Assembly: GCA_015068525.1 (NCBI GenBank)
Contig: SVKJ01000004.1
Location: forward strand, 56,881-120,880
Direction of reading: 5' to 3'
Length of the DNA stretch: 64,000 nt
From: Oscillospiraceae bacterium
Lineage (GTDB): Bacteria > Bacillota > Clostridia > UMGS1840 > HGM11507
A program made the position numbers and the translations under genes. This document shows, piece after piece, positions 7,801-16,274 of this stretch; the first letter of the stretch is position 1, and each line of letters starts with the position of its first letter. Below the pieces are notes generated by a model, which was given only the letters and a program-made list of their open reading frames with translations, made no database searches and had not been told where the DNA came from.

Positions 7801-9132
7801 TTACTTATTTGGATTATCTGAATTTCTTTCTCTAATAAAGAATTTTATCGGAGTTCCCTCAAAACCGAATATAGCACGAATCTGGTTTTCGATATATCTT
7901 TCATAGGAAAAATGCATAAGCCTAACATCGTTAACAAATATAACAAATGTCGGAGGCTTAATACCTGTCTGAGTTCCGTAATAGATTTTAAGGCGCCTTC
8001 CCTTATCACTTGGAGGTTGAACTTTAGCAGTTGCTTCTGCTAAAATATCGTTTAGCATACCTGTTTTAATTCTCATACATTGTTGTTCGTTAACAAAGTT
8101 AATAAGTTCAAATAAATTAGAAACTCTTAAGCCTGTTTTAGCAGAAATAAAAACACTTGGTGCGTATGTCATAAAAATCAAATCCCTTTGCAAGTCTTTT
8201 CTGTATTCCTGCATTGTTCTTCCGTCTTTATCTACAATATCCCATTTATTAACAACAATAATAATTGCCTTTCCCTGCTCGTGAGCATAGCCTGCGATTT
8301 TAGTATCCTGTTCAGTAACACCGCTTGTTCCGTCAATCACAAGAAGACAAACATCGGCACGGTCAACTGCCTGATAAGACCTTATAACACTGTACTTTTC
8401 AATATTATCATTTATCTTGCTTTTTTTTCTTACACCTGCAGTATCAATAAAGGTATATTCTTTTTCGCCGATTGTAACTTTTGTATCAATTGCATCTCTT
8501 GTTGTACCTGCAATATCGCTTACAATAAGCCTTTCTTCCCCTAAAATCCTGTTAATTAAAGAAGATTTTCCTGCATTAGGTTTTCCTATGACAGCAACCT
8601 TAATGCTTTCATCTTCATCTTCGTTTTCATTTTTCTCAGGAAAATATGAAACGACCTCGTCAAGTAAATCACCGACACCTAATCCGTGAATAGAAGAAAC
8701 CGAAACAGGATCTCCCAGTCCCAAATTGTAAAATTCATAATGAAGGTACTGATTTTTGGATATAGTATCTGCCTTATTACAAGCAAGAACAATCGGTTTT
8801 CCTGATTTTTGAAGCATCGCTGCAACATCAGCGTCGTTTGCAGTAAGCCCATCTCTTAAATCGGTAAGCAGAATAATAACATCTGCCATTTCAATTGCCA
8901 GATCTGCCTGAATTTTCATTTTCATTAATATATCATCTTTGGTTTTAGGCTCAATACCGCCTGTATCAATAAGTGTGAAATTATGCCCGCACCACTCTGC
9001 GTCCTGATAAATTCTGTCTCTTGTAACACCGGGCGTATCTTCAACTATTGAAATTCTTTTTCCTACTATTTTATTAAACAATGTCGACTTTCCTACATTC
9101 GGTCTGCCGACTATAGCAACTATCGGTTTCAT
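7801..9132 (-). CDS. der: Ribosome biogenesis GTPase Der (EngA)
   Basis: Der is a double-GTPase needed for maturation of the 50S subunit. Two G domains in tandem are visible: the first with P-loop GRPNVGKSTL (8-17), DTPGVTRD and NKAD; the second with GKPNAGKSSL, DTAGVRKK and NKWD. The C-terminal KH-like domain begins around RIKTGMLNDILAEA and contains KIYYGTQTG. Length (443) is normal. It follows the DUF512 gene and precedes plsY on the minus strand, an arrangement seen in many Clostridia. Confidence 0.98.
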   Translation of the reverse strand: MKPIVAIVGRPNVGKSTLFNKIVGKRISIVEDTPGVTRDRIYQDAEWCGHNFTLIDTGGIEPKTKDDILMKMKIQADLAIEMADVIILLTDLRDGLTANDADVAAMLQKSGKPIVLACNKADTISKNQYLHYEFYNLGLGDPVSVSSIHGLGVGDLLDEVVSYFPEKNENEDEDESIKVAVIGKPNAGKSSLINRILGEERLIVSDIAGTTRDAIDTKVTIGEKEYTFIDTAGVRKKSKINDNIEKYSVIRSYQAVDRADVCLLVIDGTSGVTEQDTKIAGYAHEQGKAIIIVVNKWDIVDKDGRTMQEYRKDLQRDLIFMTYAPSVFISAKTGLRVSNLFELINFVNEQQCMRIKTGMLNDILAEATAKVQPPSDKGRRLKIYYGTQTGIKPPTFVIFVNDVRLMHFSYERYIENQIRAIFGFEGTPIKFFIRERNSDNPNK

Positions 9133-9160
9133 AATTTACTCCTTTTTTTCTATTATATCA

Positions 9161-10468
9161 TTAAAGGAAAATTTTATCAATAAAATCCTTTCCTGAAATA
9201 TCATTAAATAAAATTTTTGTGTTAAGTTTTTCTTCCATTTGGGCGATAGTCATATCGTCTAAGAACAAATCCTTTTCTGCTCTTAATGTATCAACAGAAA
9301 GAAGAAGGTTATCTCCTATCTCAACACCATTTAGTGAATCTATGATATCCTGTCCGCATAAAAGCCCCGTTACAGTAATTTTACTTCCGAACAGTTTATT
9401 TATCCCTTTTACAATATTTAACTTGACAAGCGGGAATTCTTTTTCTATTTTTTCTTTAATTTTTATAAAATACGGATATGCCAGTACTCCCGTAACAATA
9501 GTTTTAGTTGTTTTAAATGTTTTATAATCATCTTTTTTCAAATCAAGTTCTTCATACACTTCACTAAGGAAAGATGACATCATTCCCACACCGTTTTCAA
9601 TCTGCGGAAAATCCTCATATACTTCGCTTTTCGGCAAATCGAAATCGGACATAATATAAAACTCGTCAGCAAGATATACAATTCTTGAACCTTTGGTTTT
9701 TAAAAATTCTTTTTGAAGATCAGTCACAAGTTTTATAATTTCATTCGCATCTTCTTTATCAAACTCTTCTACCTTATATAAATTTTCTCTGTAATCAGTA
9801 ATACCAACGGGAACAACTGACAAACTGTGCATATAAGGATAAAATGAGGACAAGTCTTTTATTGTTTTATAAAGATTCTCTTTATCATTAACGCCTTTAA
9901 CCAAAACTATCTGGCAATTAACCGTAATTTTATTATCTGTAAGTTTTTTTATTTTTTCTAATATTCCACCTGCAAGTTTATTGTTTAACATAAATTTTCT
10001 AAGTTCATCATCTGTTGTATGAACTGAAATATTTATGGGAGAAAGTCGAATTTTTATAATTTTATCAATTTCGGCATCGTCAATATTAGTTAGTGTAACA
10101 TAGTTCCCGTTTAAGAAAGAAAGCCTTGTATCGTCATCTTTAAAATAAAGAGATTTTCTAAGTCCCTTTGGAAGCTGGTCGATAAAACAGAATATACATT
10201 TGTTCCTGCAACTTCTCGGCTTGTCTATAAGAGGGTTTTCAAATTCGACTCCAAGATCTTCATATTCTTCTTTTTCTATTTCGCAGATAACATTTTCATT
10301 ATCCTTTGTTTCAATTTCAAGTTCAATATATTCTTCTGAAATCAAAAAACGGTATTCTAAAGCGTCGCTAAACTTTTCACCGTTTACCGAAAGAATTTTA
10401 TCACCGATTTCTAAGCCTATTTCTTCTGCTATACTGCCTTTTTCAACCTTTATTATTTCTGCCGACAT
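9161..10468 (-). CDS. DUF512 radical-SAM protein with N-terminal PDZ domain
   Basis: A 435-residue protein with a PDZ-like N-terminus (KGSIAEEIGLEIGDKILSVNG) followed by a radical-SAM cluster motif of the CxxxCxxC type (Cys87, Cys91, Cys94 in RSCRNKCIFCFIDQL) and then the DUF512 domain (LLCGQDIIDSL, TLRAEKDLFLDDMT). The family is conserved in Clostridia, nearly always next to der, which suggests a role linked to ribosome assembly or translation, but to my knowledge the reaction is not established. A [4Fe-4S] cluster and S-adenosylmethionine are the expected cofactors. The gene ends 28 bases before der. Confidence 0.93.
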   Translation of the reverse strand: MSAEIIKVEKGSIAEEIGLEIGDKILSVNGEKFSDALEYRFLISEEYIELEIETKDNENVICEIEKEEYEDLGVEFENPLIDKPRSCRNKCIFCFIDQLPKGLRKSLYFKDDDTRLSFLNGNYVTLTNIDDAEIDKIIKIRLSPINISVHTTDDELRKFMLNNKLAGGILEKIKKLTDNKITVNCQIVLVKGVNDKENLYKTIKDLSSFYPYMHSLSVVPVGITDYRENLYKVEEFDKEDANEIIKLVTDLQKEFLKTKGSRIVYLADEFYIMSDFDLPKSEVYEDFPQIENGVGMMSSFLSEVYEELDLKKDDYKTFKTTKTIVTGVLAYPYFIKIKEKIEKEFPLVKLNIVKGINKLFGSKITVTGLLCGQDIIDSLNGVEIGDNLLLSVDTLRAEKDLFLDDMTIAQMEEKLNTKILFNDISGKDFIDKIFL

Positions 10469-10552
10469 ATTGCCTCCTGATTATATATGTATCCAAGTTT
10501 AATCTTTGTATCTATGCACAAACTCATAAATAATTTGTAATCTTATTCCTGT

Positions 10553-11425
10553 TTAGTAATTGTTATTATTTTCAAACATATCAGCAAGTTTTCTTGCTGC
10601 ATCTGCTAAATTTTTAATTCCATCAAATATATTATCTTTGGTGTATGCGCTTAAGTATTGATCTGCTTCAAGTGTAAAATATCCTTTGTAGTTTATTTGC
10701 CTGAGGGCTTCGACAACTTTGTTAAAATCAATATCCATAGAAAATGGAATTTGATGAGAATCATGCCATTTATCATTATCGTGAATATGTAATGCCGATA
10801 GTCTATTACCCAGTGCTTTTATCATTTCCACAGCACTTGTGTCACTGCCCCTCATTTCTGCATGACCGATATCAAGGCAGGCAACAAAATATTCATCATT
10901 TACTGCATCAAGATGTGCATTAAAACTCTCAGGAGTAGCGCATGCGGCAAAGGAAGACTGGTCCTTCAGAGTGTCCCAGTTCCACATATTTTCAGTTGCA
11001 ATTTTAACATTACATTCTTTTGCAAAAGGCAAAAGTTCCAGATATATTTCTTTATTTTCCTCTGCAGTCTTATTATTATCAGGATGTATAATACAAATTT
11101 CCCCGCCTGCTTCTTTCGTACATTCAATAGCACGTTTGAAATACGAACGTATTTCAGGACAATATGTAGGAAAAGGAGCATGAGATTGATTACATTTAAT
11201 TCCGTTATCAAGACCTGTTTGCTTTAGTTTTCTTGCAAATTTAAGATAATTATTTTGTGATAAAGGATGATCGTTTTCAAGCAAGCATTTATTATCCCTA
11301 TCATATTTACACATATTAAACATAGAAAAATCCCAAGCATCAAAGCCTGCTTTCGCATAATATTCAATAGCTTTTTCTTCGCCGATAATTTTTGCTGCTG
11401 ATGCAATTTCTGTCGAAATTTTCAT
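10553..11425 (-). CDS. Sugar phosphate isomerase/epimerase-like TIM-barrel protein
   Basis: This 290-residue protein belongs to the xylose-isomerase-like / AP-endonuclease-2 TIM-barrel family. The signs are the barrel rhythm and metal-site residues in conserved places: His in SHAPFP, Glu in IATENMWNW, Asp and His in CLDIGHAEMRG, His in LHIHDND and Glu in FTLEADQY. These match the Glu-Asp-His-Glu divalent-metal set of the family. No signal peptide is present. Members act on many keto-sugars and inositols, so the substrate is open. It stands alone between the DUF512 gene and a repeat-filled gap, with an esterase beyond, consistent with carbohydrate use. Confidence 0.85.
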   Translation of the reverse strand: MKISTEIASAAKIIGEEKAIEYYAKAGFDAWDFSMFNMCKYDRDNKCLLENDHPLSQNNYLKFARKLKQTGLDNGIKCNQSHAPFPTYCPEIRSYFKRAIECTKEAGGEICIIHPDNNKTAEENKEIYLELLPFAKECNVKIATENMWNWDTLKDQSSFAACATPESFNAHLDAVNDEYFVACLDIGHAEMRGSDTSAVEMIKALGNRLSALHIHDNDKWHDSHQIPFSMDIDFNKVVEALRQINYKGYFTLEADQYLSAYTKDNIFDGIKNLADAARKLADMFENNNNY

Positions 11426-11818
11426 ATACCACCATTTCCATTTTAAAATTTCTTATTGCCTCTGTCAAGTCAGGGACAAAATTTTTGTCGATATATAGAC
11501 TTTGTCTGCCCGCATACGAATTTATGAGTATCAAGGTTCTCCAAAATATAGAAATTTGTAATTTCGTTATATTTTGAGAGGTCCTTCTTTTTTTACTATT
11601 GTAAAATCGATATCTTTTATCAGCAGGAGCAAGCCTCTGCCCTACAGTGAATATGAATTCTCTTGCGTTAGCAACATATCGTGTGTGAAGCACATATCGA
11701 GAATTCGCAAGAATTCATATTAGCTGCGTTGCTATGCAACGCATATTTCGTACTAAGTTAGAGCTGAAAAATACAGGATTTTAATTATTCTAATTTTAAA
11801 CCCTAAAAAGTGCATTTG
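11426..11818. repeat. Gene-free stretch with core C1 and an ATATCG hairpin chain
   Basis: No supportable gene. After core C1 come small inverted repeats such as GAATTCGCAAGAATTC and GCGTTGCTATGCAACGC, separated by ATATCG or close variants, at about 11655-11750. An open frame on the minus strand across 11364-11693 is only a translation of this repeat; it has no ribosome site and its matching part recurs in copy 2 near 22.9 kb. Confidence 0.7.
11533..11585. repeat. Palindromic core element C, copy 1
   Basis: An imperfect 53-bp palindrome beginning AAGGTTCTCCAAAATATA and ending with its near-complement TATATTTTGAGAGGTCCT. Copy 2 at 22861-22913 is the reverse complement with about ten differences. 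Here it is followed by a chain of small hairpins. Function unknown. Confidence 0.75.
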
Positions 11819-12625
11819 TTAAAAGTTATTGACCCATCTAATCGCCATATCAATCCAACCGGAAACTTCTTCAACCACAACGCCTGTTTGTCTGTCCGCC
11901 AGAGATAGTCCGTGTTGACCTTTTGGAAAAATATGCACTTCACACTCAATTCCGTTTTCAACTAAAGCATTAACAAATCTTGTTGTGCTTACGACAGGTA
12001 CCGCCTGATCTTCAAAGGTATGCCATATAAATGTTCTAGGGGTATTCCTTGTTACATGGTTTTCAAGCCCAAAAAGTTCTTTCACTTCATCTCTTCCGGC
12101 CATAAAATTATTCATTGTTCCTTCATGAGTATCATGATCAGTTATAACCGGATAGCATAGAATCATACCATCCGGTCTATTTTCAAAACCTTCCACACCG
12201 GAAAATTTGCGAACAATTTCTTTATCATAATGAACTCCTATACTTGCAGCCAAATGACCACCTGCCGAAAATCCGCAAACAAAAACTTTATTTTTATCAA
12301 TCCCATTTTCATCGGCTATACTTCGCACATACGAAACCGCTTTTGAAAGTTCACAACAAGGCGCCGGCCACCCAGAAGGCGCCACTGCATAATCTAAGAT
12401 AAAACAATGAAATCCAGCAGACAAAAATTTCATAGCAATAGGCTCGGCCTCTCTTGCTGATGTAAATCCATATCCCCCTCCGGGACAAATAATAATTGCC
12501 GGACGAACAACCCATTCCACATCAGATGGTGTCAAAATATACGATGTTAATGTTGTTTTCCTTGGTGGTTCAGCAACTCCCATTGCTGCATAATCCACAC
12601 TAAAATCCAGTACATTATAAATCAT
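11819..12625 (-). CDS. Alpha/beta hydrolase, acetyl-xylan-esterase/lipase-like (BD-FAE type)
   Basis: An intracellular serine esterase of 268 residues. The oxyanion-hole motif PGGGY (48-52), nucleophile elbow CGFSAGGH with Ser120, acid residue in FEDQAVPV and His in KGQHGLSL form the expected catalytic set. I chose ATG at 12625 because AGGAGG sits seven bases upstream (12631-12637); a longer frame to 12676 has no such signal. The family commonly removes acetyl or other acyl groups from plant-polysaccharide sugars. No signal peptide is present, so imported oligosaccharides would be the substrate. This is inference from family and context. Confidence 0.87.
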   Translation of the reverse strand: MIYNVLDFSVDYAAMGVAEPPRKTTLTSYILTPSDVEWVVRPAIIICPGGGYGFTSAREAEPIAMKFLSAGFHCFILDYAVAPSGWPAPCCELSKAVSYVRSIADENGIDKNKVFVCGFSAGGHLAASIGVHYDKEIVRKFSGVEGFENRPDGMILCYPVITDHDTHEGTMNNFMAGRDEVKELFGLENHVTRNTPRTFIWHTFEDQAVPVVSTTRFVNALVENGIECEVHIFPKGQHGLSLADRQTGVVVEEVSGWIDMAIRWVNNF

Positions 12626-12678
12626 AATAATCCTCCTATGGTTTTTATATACCTTAATATTTTCGACATTCCTCATAC

Positions 12679-12702
12679 AAAGACTGTATAAACTAGATGC
12701 CA
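12679..12702. repeat. 24-bp dispersed repeat, copy 1
   Basis: AAAGACTGTATAAACTAGATGCCA in shortened form here: the 24 bases from 12679 to 12702 are identical to 22106-22129. Both lie just upstream of a minus-strand gene and near hairpin repeats. Confidence 0.6.
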
Positions 12703-12710
12703 GTTGTTTT

Positions 12711-12798
12711 AATGAAGTTTTGAACTATCGTTCAAAGTGAAGTTGCTTACGCAGTGAAGTTTTAAACATTCGTTTAAAGTGAAGTTAAGTTTGTCACT
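12711..12798. repeat. GTGAAGTT hairpin chain left of element A1
   Basis: Small stem-loops such as TTTGAACTATCGTTCAAA and TTTAAACATTCGTTTAAA are joined by the constant linker GTGAAGTT at 12737-12744, 12754-12761 and 12779-12786. The mirror-image chain is on the other side of A1. Confidence 0.7.
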
Positions 12799-13086
12799 CT
12801 GCCGTAGTGCAGTAAGACTTGAACACAATATGCCTTAAACCTGTTAAATTCCAATCTTTTTAATTTGTCGTCTTTGTAAGGCGATAGCCTGACTGCAGAC
12901 TCCGCATCAAAAATCTTGAAAATTTTCCAAGGTTTAAGGTCTGCAAGTTTTAAAATGAGAAATTTTGGGTAAGATGAAGAAATTTCAAGAATTATACTTT
13001 CGTATGTTCGCAGGGATTTCTGCCATATTACGCGAAATTTCCATTTTAAAACCATATTGGGTTCGAGTATTACTGCACTAAGGCAG
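12799..13086 (+). repeat. Structured element A, copy A1
   Basis: A 288-bp element with long terminal complementary arms: 12799-12833 (CTGCCGTAGTGCAGTAAG...) pairs with 13052-13086 at about 30 of 35 positions. An inner stem AATTTTGGGTAA (12961-12972) pairs with TTACGCGAAATT (13028-13039), enclosing the conserved CGTATGTTCGCAGG. The interior matches A2 and A3, but the outer arms do not; they keep only complementarity. The frame at 12774-13094 is a by-product. Function unknown. Confidence 0.8.
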
Positions 13087-13160
13087 ATCTTCACTTACTT
13101 TAGTAAACTTCACTATCACAAGATAACTTCACTTGCCATCAGGCAAACTTAGTTGTGGTC
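13087..13160. repeat. AACTTCAC hairpin chain right of element A1
   Basis: AACTTCAC, the reverse complement of the left-hand linker, occurs at 13106-13113 and 13125-13132 with small stem-loops between (for example TTGCCATCAGGCAA). With the left chain this makes a mirror-symmetric nest around A1. Confidence 0.65.
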
Positions 13161-13180
13161 AAAGACCGCATATCCCTATA

Positions 13181-13222
13181 TAAAAATAGAGAAGGCTGTT
13201 TTTATACAAAAATCGCCTTCTC
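13181..13222 (-). terminator. Terminator downstream of rpmF
   Basis: On the minus strand GAGAAGGC (13215-13222) pairs with GCCTTCTC (13189-13196) and is followed by a run with five T in TATTTTTATA. The loop is long, about 18 bases. Confidence 0.55.
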
Positions 13223-13234
13223 ACATTTTAGTTA

Positions 13235-13414
13235 CTACGCTTCAACTTTGATAACTTCTTTGCCGTCATAACTACCACAAGACATACATACTCTGTGAGG
13301 TAATTTATATTCTTGGCACTGAGGGCATTTTACCATACCCGGAATAGTTAGTTTCCAGTTTGCTCTTCTCTTATCTCTTCTTGCTTTTGACACTTTTCTC
13401 TTTGGAACTGCCAT
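13235..13414 (-). CDS. rpmF: 50S ribosomal protein L32
   Basis: A 59-residue ribosomal protein starting MAVPKRKVSKARRDKRRA, the standard L32 N-terminus, with a zinc ribbon of two Cys pairs (KCPQCQ and VCMSCG). I start it at ATG 13414 because AGGAGG lies at 13423-13428. It is encoded 13 bases after yceD, the conserved bacterial pairing. This is the zinc-binding form; no zinc-free duplicate is seen in the window. Confidence 0.98.
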   Translation of the reverse strand: MAVPKRKVSKARRDKRRANWKLTIPGMVKCPQCQEYKLPHRVCMSCGSYDGKEVIKVEA

Positions 13415-13427
13415 CAAAAACACCTCC

Positions 13428-13895
13428 TTATTCGACTTTATTTAACAAATTTTTTAATACTTCAAATCTCGGATCTACAACATCTTTATCACAGTTACAT
13501 TCACTCTCATTAAGATTTGTTCCACACACAAAGCAAAGCCCTTTACAACTTTCTTTGCACAAAAATTTCTGAGATAAATTAATTGATAACAGAGTGTAAA
13601 CTCCTTCGGTTATATCTATGGTATTCTGTACAATCTTAAGACATTCCAAACAGTCTTCACTGCCCAGAACTTCTTCCATCGAAAAAGAAATATCCTTTTT
13701 GAATTCCTTAAGGCAACGTGCACACTGTGCCAAAAAAACCGTTTCCATATCGCAGTTTAATACATACTGACCGGAATAATTTTTAACTGTCCCTTTAACT
13801 TTAACGGGATATTCATAATCATCAAATTTAACTTCACCGCTAAAATCAAGGGTTGCCCCGTCCGCTCCTGCGATTTTAGAAATATCTATAACCAT
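13428..13895 (-). CDS. yceD: YceD family protein (DUF177), rRNA accumulation factor
   Basis: A 155-residue cytoplasmic protein of the DUF177 family, linked to 23S rRNA accumulation in Escherichia coli and plants. The core CARCLKEF motif is present, and a Cys-rich end (CKESCKGLCFVCGTNLNE) typical of Firmicutes members probably binds zinc. The ATG at 13895 has AGGAG five bases upstream; the earlier in-frame ATG at 13916 does not. Position directly before rpmF supports the call. Confidence 0.93.
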   Translation of the reverse strand: MVIDISKIAGADGATLDFSGEVKFDDYEYPVKVKGTVKNYSGQYVLNCDMETVFLAQCARCLKEFKKDISFSMEEVLGSEDCLECLKIVQNTIDITEGVYTLLSINLSQKFLCKESCKGLCFVCGTNLNESECNCDKDVVDPRFEVLKNLLNKVE

Positions 13896-13983
13896 ACAGA
13901 CTCCTTTAGTTGACATAGCATTTTAAAGATTTACATATAATACCGAATAACATTATACTAAAATAATACTCATTTGTCAAGCA

Positions 13984-15180
13984 TTATTTAGATTCAACCA
14001 ATTTTTTTGTATCAAGTGCAATCATAAGTTCTTCGTTTGTTGGAATAATAAGTGTTCTTACTTTTGCATCTTTTTTAGATATATCAAGTTCGTAGCCTCT
14101 TTCTTTATTAAGTTCAGGGTCAATTTCAATTCCCATAAACTCTAAACCATCCACTACATTCTTTCTTACATATTCAGTATTTTCGCCGACACCTGCTGTG
14201 AATACAACTGCATCTACTCCACCCATTACTGCGGCACAAATACCAATTTGTTTCTTAACATGATATACAAACATATCAACTGCAAGGATTGATCTTTCTT
14301 TTGTTTCCGATTCATCTCCTAATAAATCTCTGAAATCACTTGATAATCCTGAAACACCTAAAACACCTGATTTTTTATTTAAGATGTTTAGCACTTCTGA
14401 AACCGAAAGATTTTCTTTTGTTGCGATAAATTCAACAATAGCAGGATCTATGTCTCCGCTTCTTGTTCCCATACATACGCCTGCAAGAGGAGTAAAGCCC
14501 ATTGATGTTTCAATAGATTTTCCGCCTTTAACTGCAGAAATTGAAGAACCATTACCTAAATGGCAAGTGATAATTTTCAAATCTTCAATCGGTTTATTAA
14601 GCATTGCTGCGGCTCTCCCTGCAACATATTTATGACTTGTACCATGGAAACCGAATTTTCTTACTTTATATTTTTCGTAATATTCATAAGGAACAGCATA
14701 TAAATATGCTTCTTTTGGCATTGACTGATGGAAAGCAGTATCAAACACTGCAACCTGAGGAACAGAAGGCATAATTTCCTGACATGCTTTAATTCCTAAA
14801 ATGTTTGGAGGGTTATGTAATGGTGCAAGTTCCACACATGCTTCAATTTTCTTTAATACTTCTTCTGTTACTAAAACTGAATCGTTAAAGTATTCGCCTG
14901 CGTGAACAACTCTATGCCCTACTGCATCAATTTCGTCCATTGATTTAACAACACCGTGATCGGCATCAATTAAAGCATCAATTAAAACTTTTATTGCGTC
15001 CTGATGATTGTCCATCTTTGTTTCTAAAACAAAATCTTCTTTGCCCTGTGGTTTATGAGTAAGTTTTCCGTCAATACCTATTCTTTCAATAAGACCTTTG
15101 CAGATAACTTCATTTGTATCAGGATTCATCAACTGATATTTTAGTGAAGAACTGCCTGCGTTTATAACAAGAACTTTCAT
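13984..15180 (-). CDS. ackA: Acetate kinase
   Basis: It converts acetyl phosphate and ADP to acetate and ATP, the energy-yielding end of mixed-acid fermentation. The signature MKVLVINAGSSSLKYQ opens the protein; VFDTAFHQSMP, the FGFHGTSHKYV motif, CHLGNGSSISA and the C-terminal IPTNEELMIA complete the ASKHA fold. The start at 15180 is set by AAGGAG upstream and by the family N-terminus; an in-frame extension into pta is not credible. Length 398 is normal. It follows pta after 14 bases. Confidence 0.98.
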   Translation of the reverse strand: MKVLVINAGSSSLKYQLMNPDTNEVICKGLIERIGIDGKLTHKPQGKEDFVLETKMDNHQDAIKVLIDALIDADHGVVKSMDEIDAVGHRVVHAGEYFNDSVLVTEEVLKKIEACVELAPLHNPPNILGIKACQEIMPSVPQVAVFDTAFHQSMPKEAYLYAVPYEYYEKYKVRKFGFHGTSHKYVAGRAAAMLNKPIEDLKIITCHLGNGSSISAVKGGKSIETSMGFTPLAGVCMGTRSGDIDPAIVEFIATKENLSVSEVLNILNKKSGVLGVSGLSSDFRDLLGDESETKERSILAVDMFVYHVKKQIGICAAVMGGVDAVVFTAGVGENTEYVRKNVVDGLEFMGIEIDPELNKERGYELDISKKDAKVRTLIIPTNEELMIALDTKKLVESK

Positions 15181-15194
15181 TTTAAATACTCCTT

Positions 15195-16193
15195 TTAATT
15201 TTGATTTTGAGCCTGAACACATGTAATAGCAACAACACCAACGATATCTTCAGCGCTGCAGCCTCTTGATAGGTCGTTAATTGGTTTTGCAATACCTTGT
15301 GTAACAGGTCCGTATGCTTCCGCTTTAGCAAGTCTCTGAACTAATTTGTAACCAATGTTACCTGCATCTAAATCAGGGAATACCAAAACATTTGCATGTC
15401 CCGCAACAGGTGAACCAGGTGCTTTTGATTCGCCAACGCTTGGAACGATAGCAGCATCAAGTTGAAGTTCCCCGTCAACCTTAAGTTCAGGATTGTTTTC
15501 TTTACATATTCTTGTTGCTTCTAAAACTTTATCAACATCAGGGTGTTTTGCACTTCCTTTTGTTGAGTGAGAAAGCATTGCAACGATTGCTTCTTTCTGA
15601 GTTAAAAGTTCAAAAGATTCTGCAGAACAAGCAGCAATTGCAGCAAGTTTTTCAGGATCAGGATTTTGTTCCAGACCACTGTCTGCAAAGATGAATGTTC
15701 CGTCTGCTCCGTATTCACAGTCAGGAACAACCATTACGAAAAATGCTGAAACAAGTTTAACTCCAGGTTTTGTTTTAACAATCTGAAGACTTGGTCTTAG
15801 AGTGTTTGCAGTAGAGTGACAAGCACCTGAAACGACACCGTCTGCATCCCCTGCTTTAACCATAAGACAAGCATAGTACATATAATCGGAAAGAGCCTGT
15901 TTCTTTGCTTCTTCATAAGTAAGCCCTTTTGATTTTCTAAGTTCAACAAAAAGATTTATATATTCTTCTGTTTTTTCATAAGTAAAAGGATTGATTATTG
16001 TTGCTTTAGAAATATCAAGTCCTTTGCTGTTTTCTGCTATTTCTTCCGGAGTACCGATAATTATAAGATTAGCGATACCTTCTTTTAAAATTGTTTCCGC
16101 CGCTTCAAAAGTTCTTCTGTCCATAGATTCAGGAAGAACAATTGTTTTAACATCGGCTTTTGCACGGTTTTTAATGCTTTCTAAAAAAGTCAT
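15195..16193 (-). CDS. pta: Phosphate acetyltransferase
   Basis: It makes acetyl phosphate from acetyl-CoA and phosphate. The 332-residue short form lacks the N-terminal regulatory domains of the E. coli enzyme and contains the PTA_PTB core: IVLPESMDRRTFEAA, the DGVVSGACHSTANTLRP stretch, FADSGLEQNPDPE, LSHSTKGSA, ELQLDAA and FPDLDAGNIGYKL. I use ATG 16193, with GGAG six bases upstream, because at the earlier ATG (16205) the AGGAG abuts the codon. With ackA 14 bases downstream it forms the standard acetate branch. Confidence 0.98.
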   Translation of the reverse strand: MTFLESIKNRAKADVKTIVLPESMDRRTFEAAETILKEGIANLIIIGTPEEIAENSKGLDISKATIINPFTYEKTEEYINLFVELRKSKGLTYEEAKKQALSDYMYYACLMVKAGDADGVVSGACHSTANTLRPSLQIVKTKPGVKLVSAFFVMVVPDCEYGADGTFIFADSGLEQNPDPEKLAAIAACSAESFELLTQKEAIVAMLSHSTKGSAKHPDVDKVLEATRICKENNPELKVDGELQLDAAIVPSVGESKAPGSPVAGHANVLVFPDLDAGNIGYKLVQRLAKAEAYGPVTQGIAKPINDLSRGCSAEDIVGVVAITCVQAQNQN

Positions 16194-16274
16194 GTAAGAC
16201 TCCATCTCCTTTAATATAATTTAAACATATATATTATATAGTAAAAAACCTTATTTTTCAAGTTTTTTTTGAAA

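Noticed and set aside
10966..11211. Frames inside the sugar-isomerase gene on both strands
   Set aside because: Out-of-frame shadows with no ribosome site and poor codon use.
11364..11693. 109-codon frame, with a related peptide at 22846-23052
   Set aside because: Both are translations of palindromic core C; no ribosome site, and overlap with a real gene at one end.
12799..13086. Ordinary MITE for element A
   Set aside because: Terminal arms are not shared between copies, unlike transposase-recognised ends; target duplications are not clear. Kept as an unexplained structured element.
12774..13094. 106-codon frame on the minus strand
   Set aside because: It lies within element A1; its translation recurs, broken, in A3 (59653-59844). 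Conservation is in paired stems, not in codons, and there is no ribosome site.
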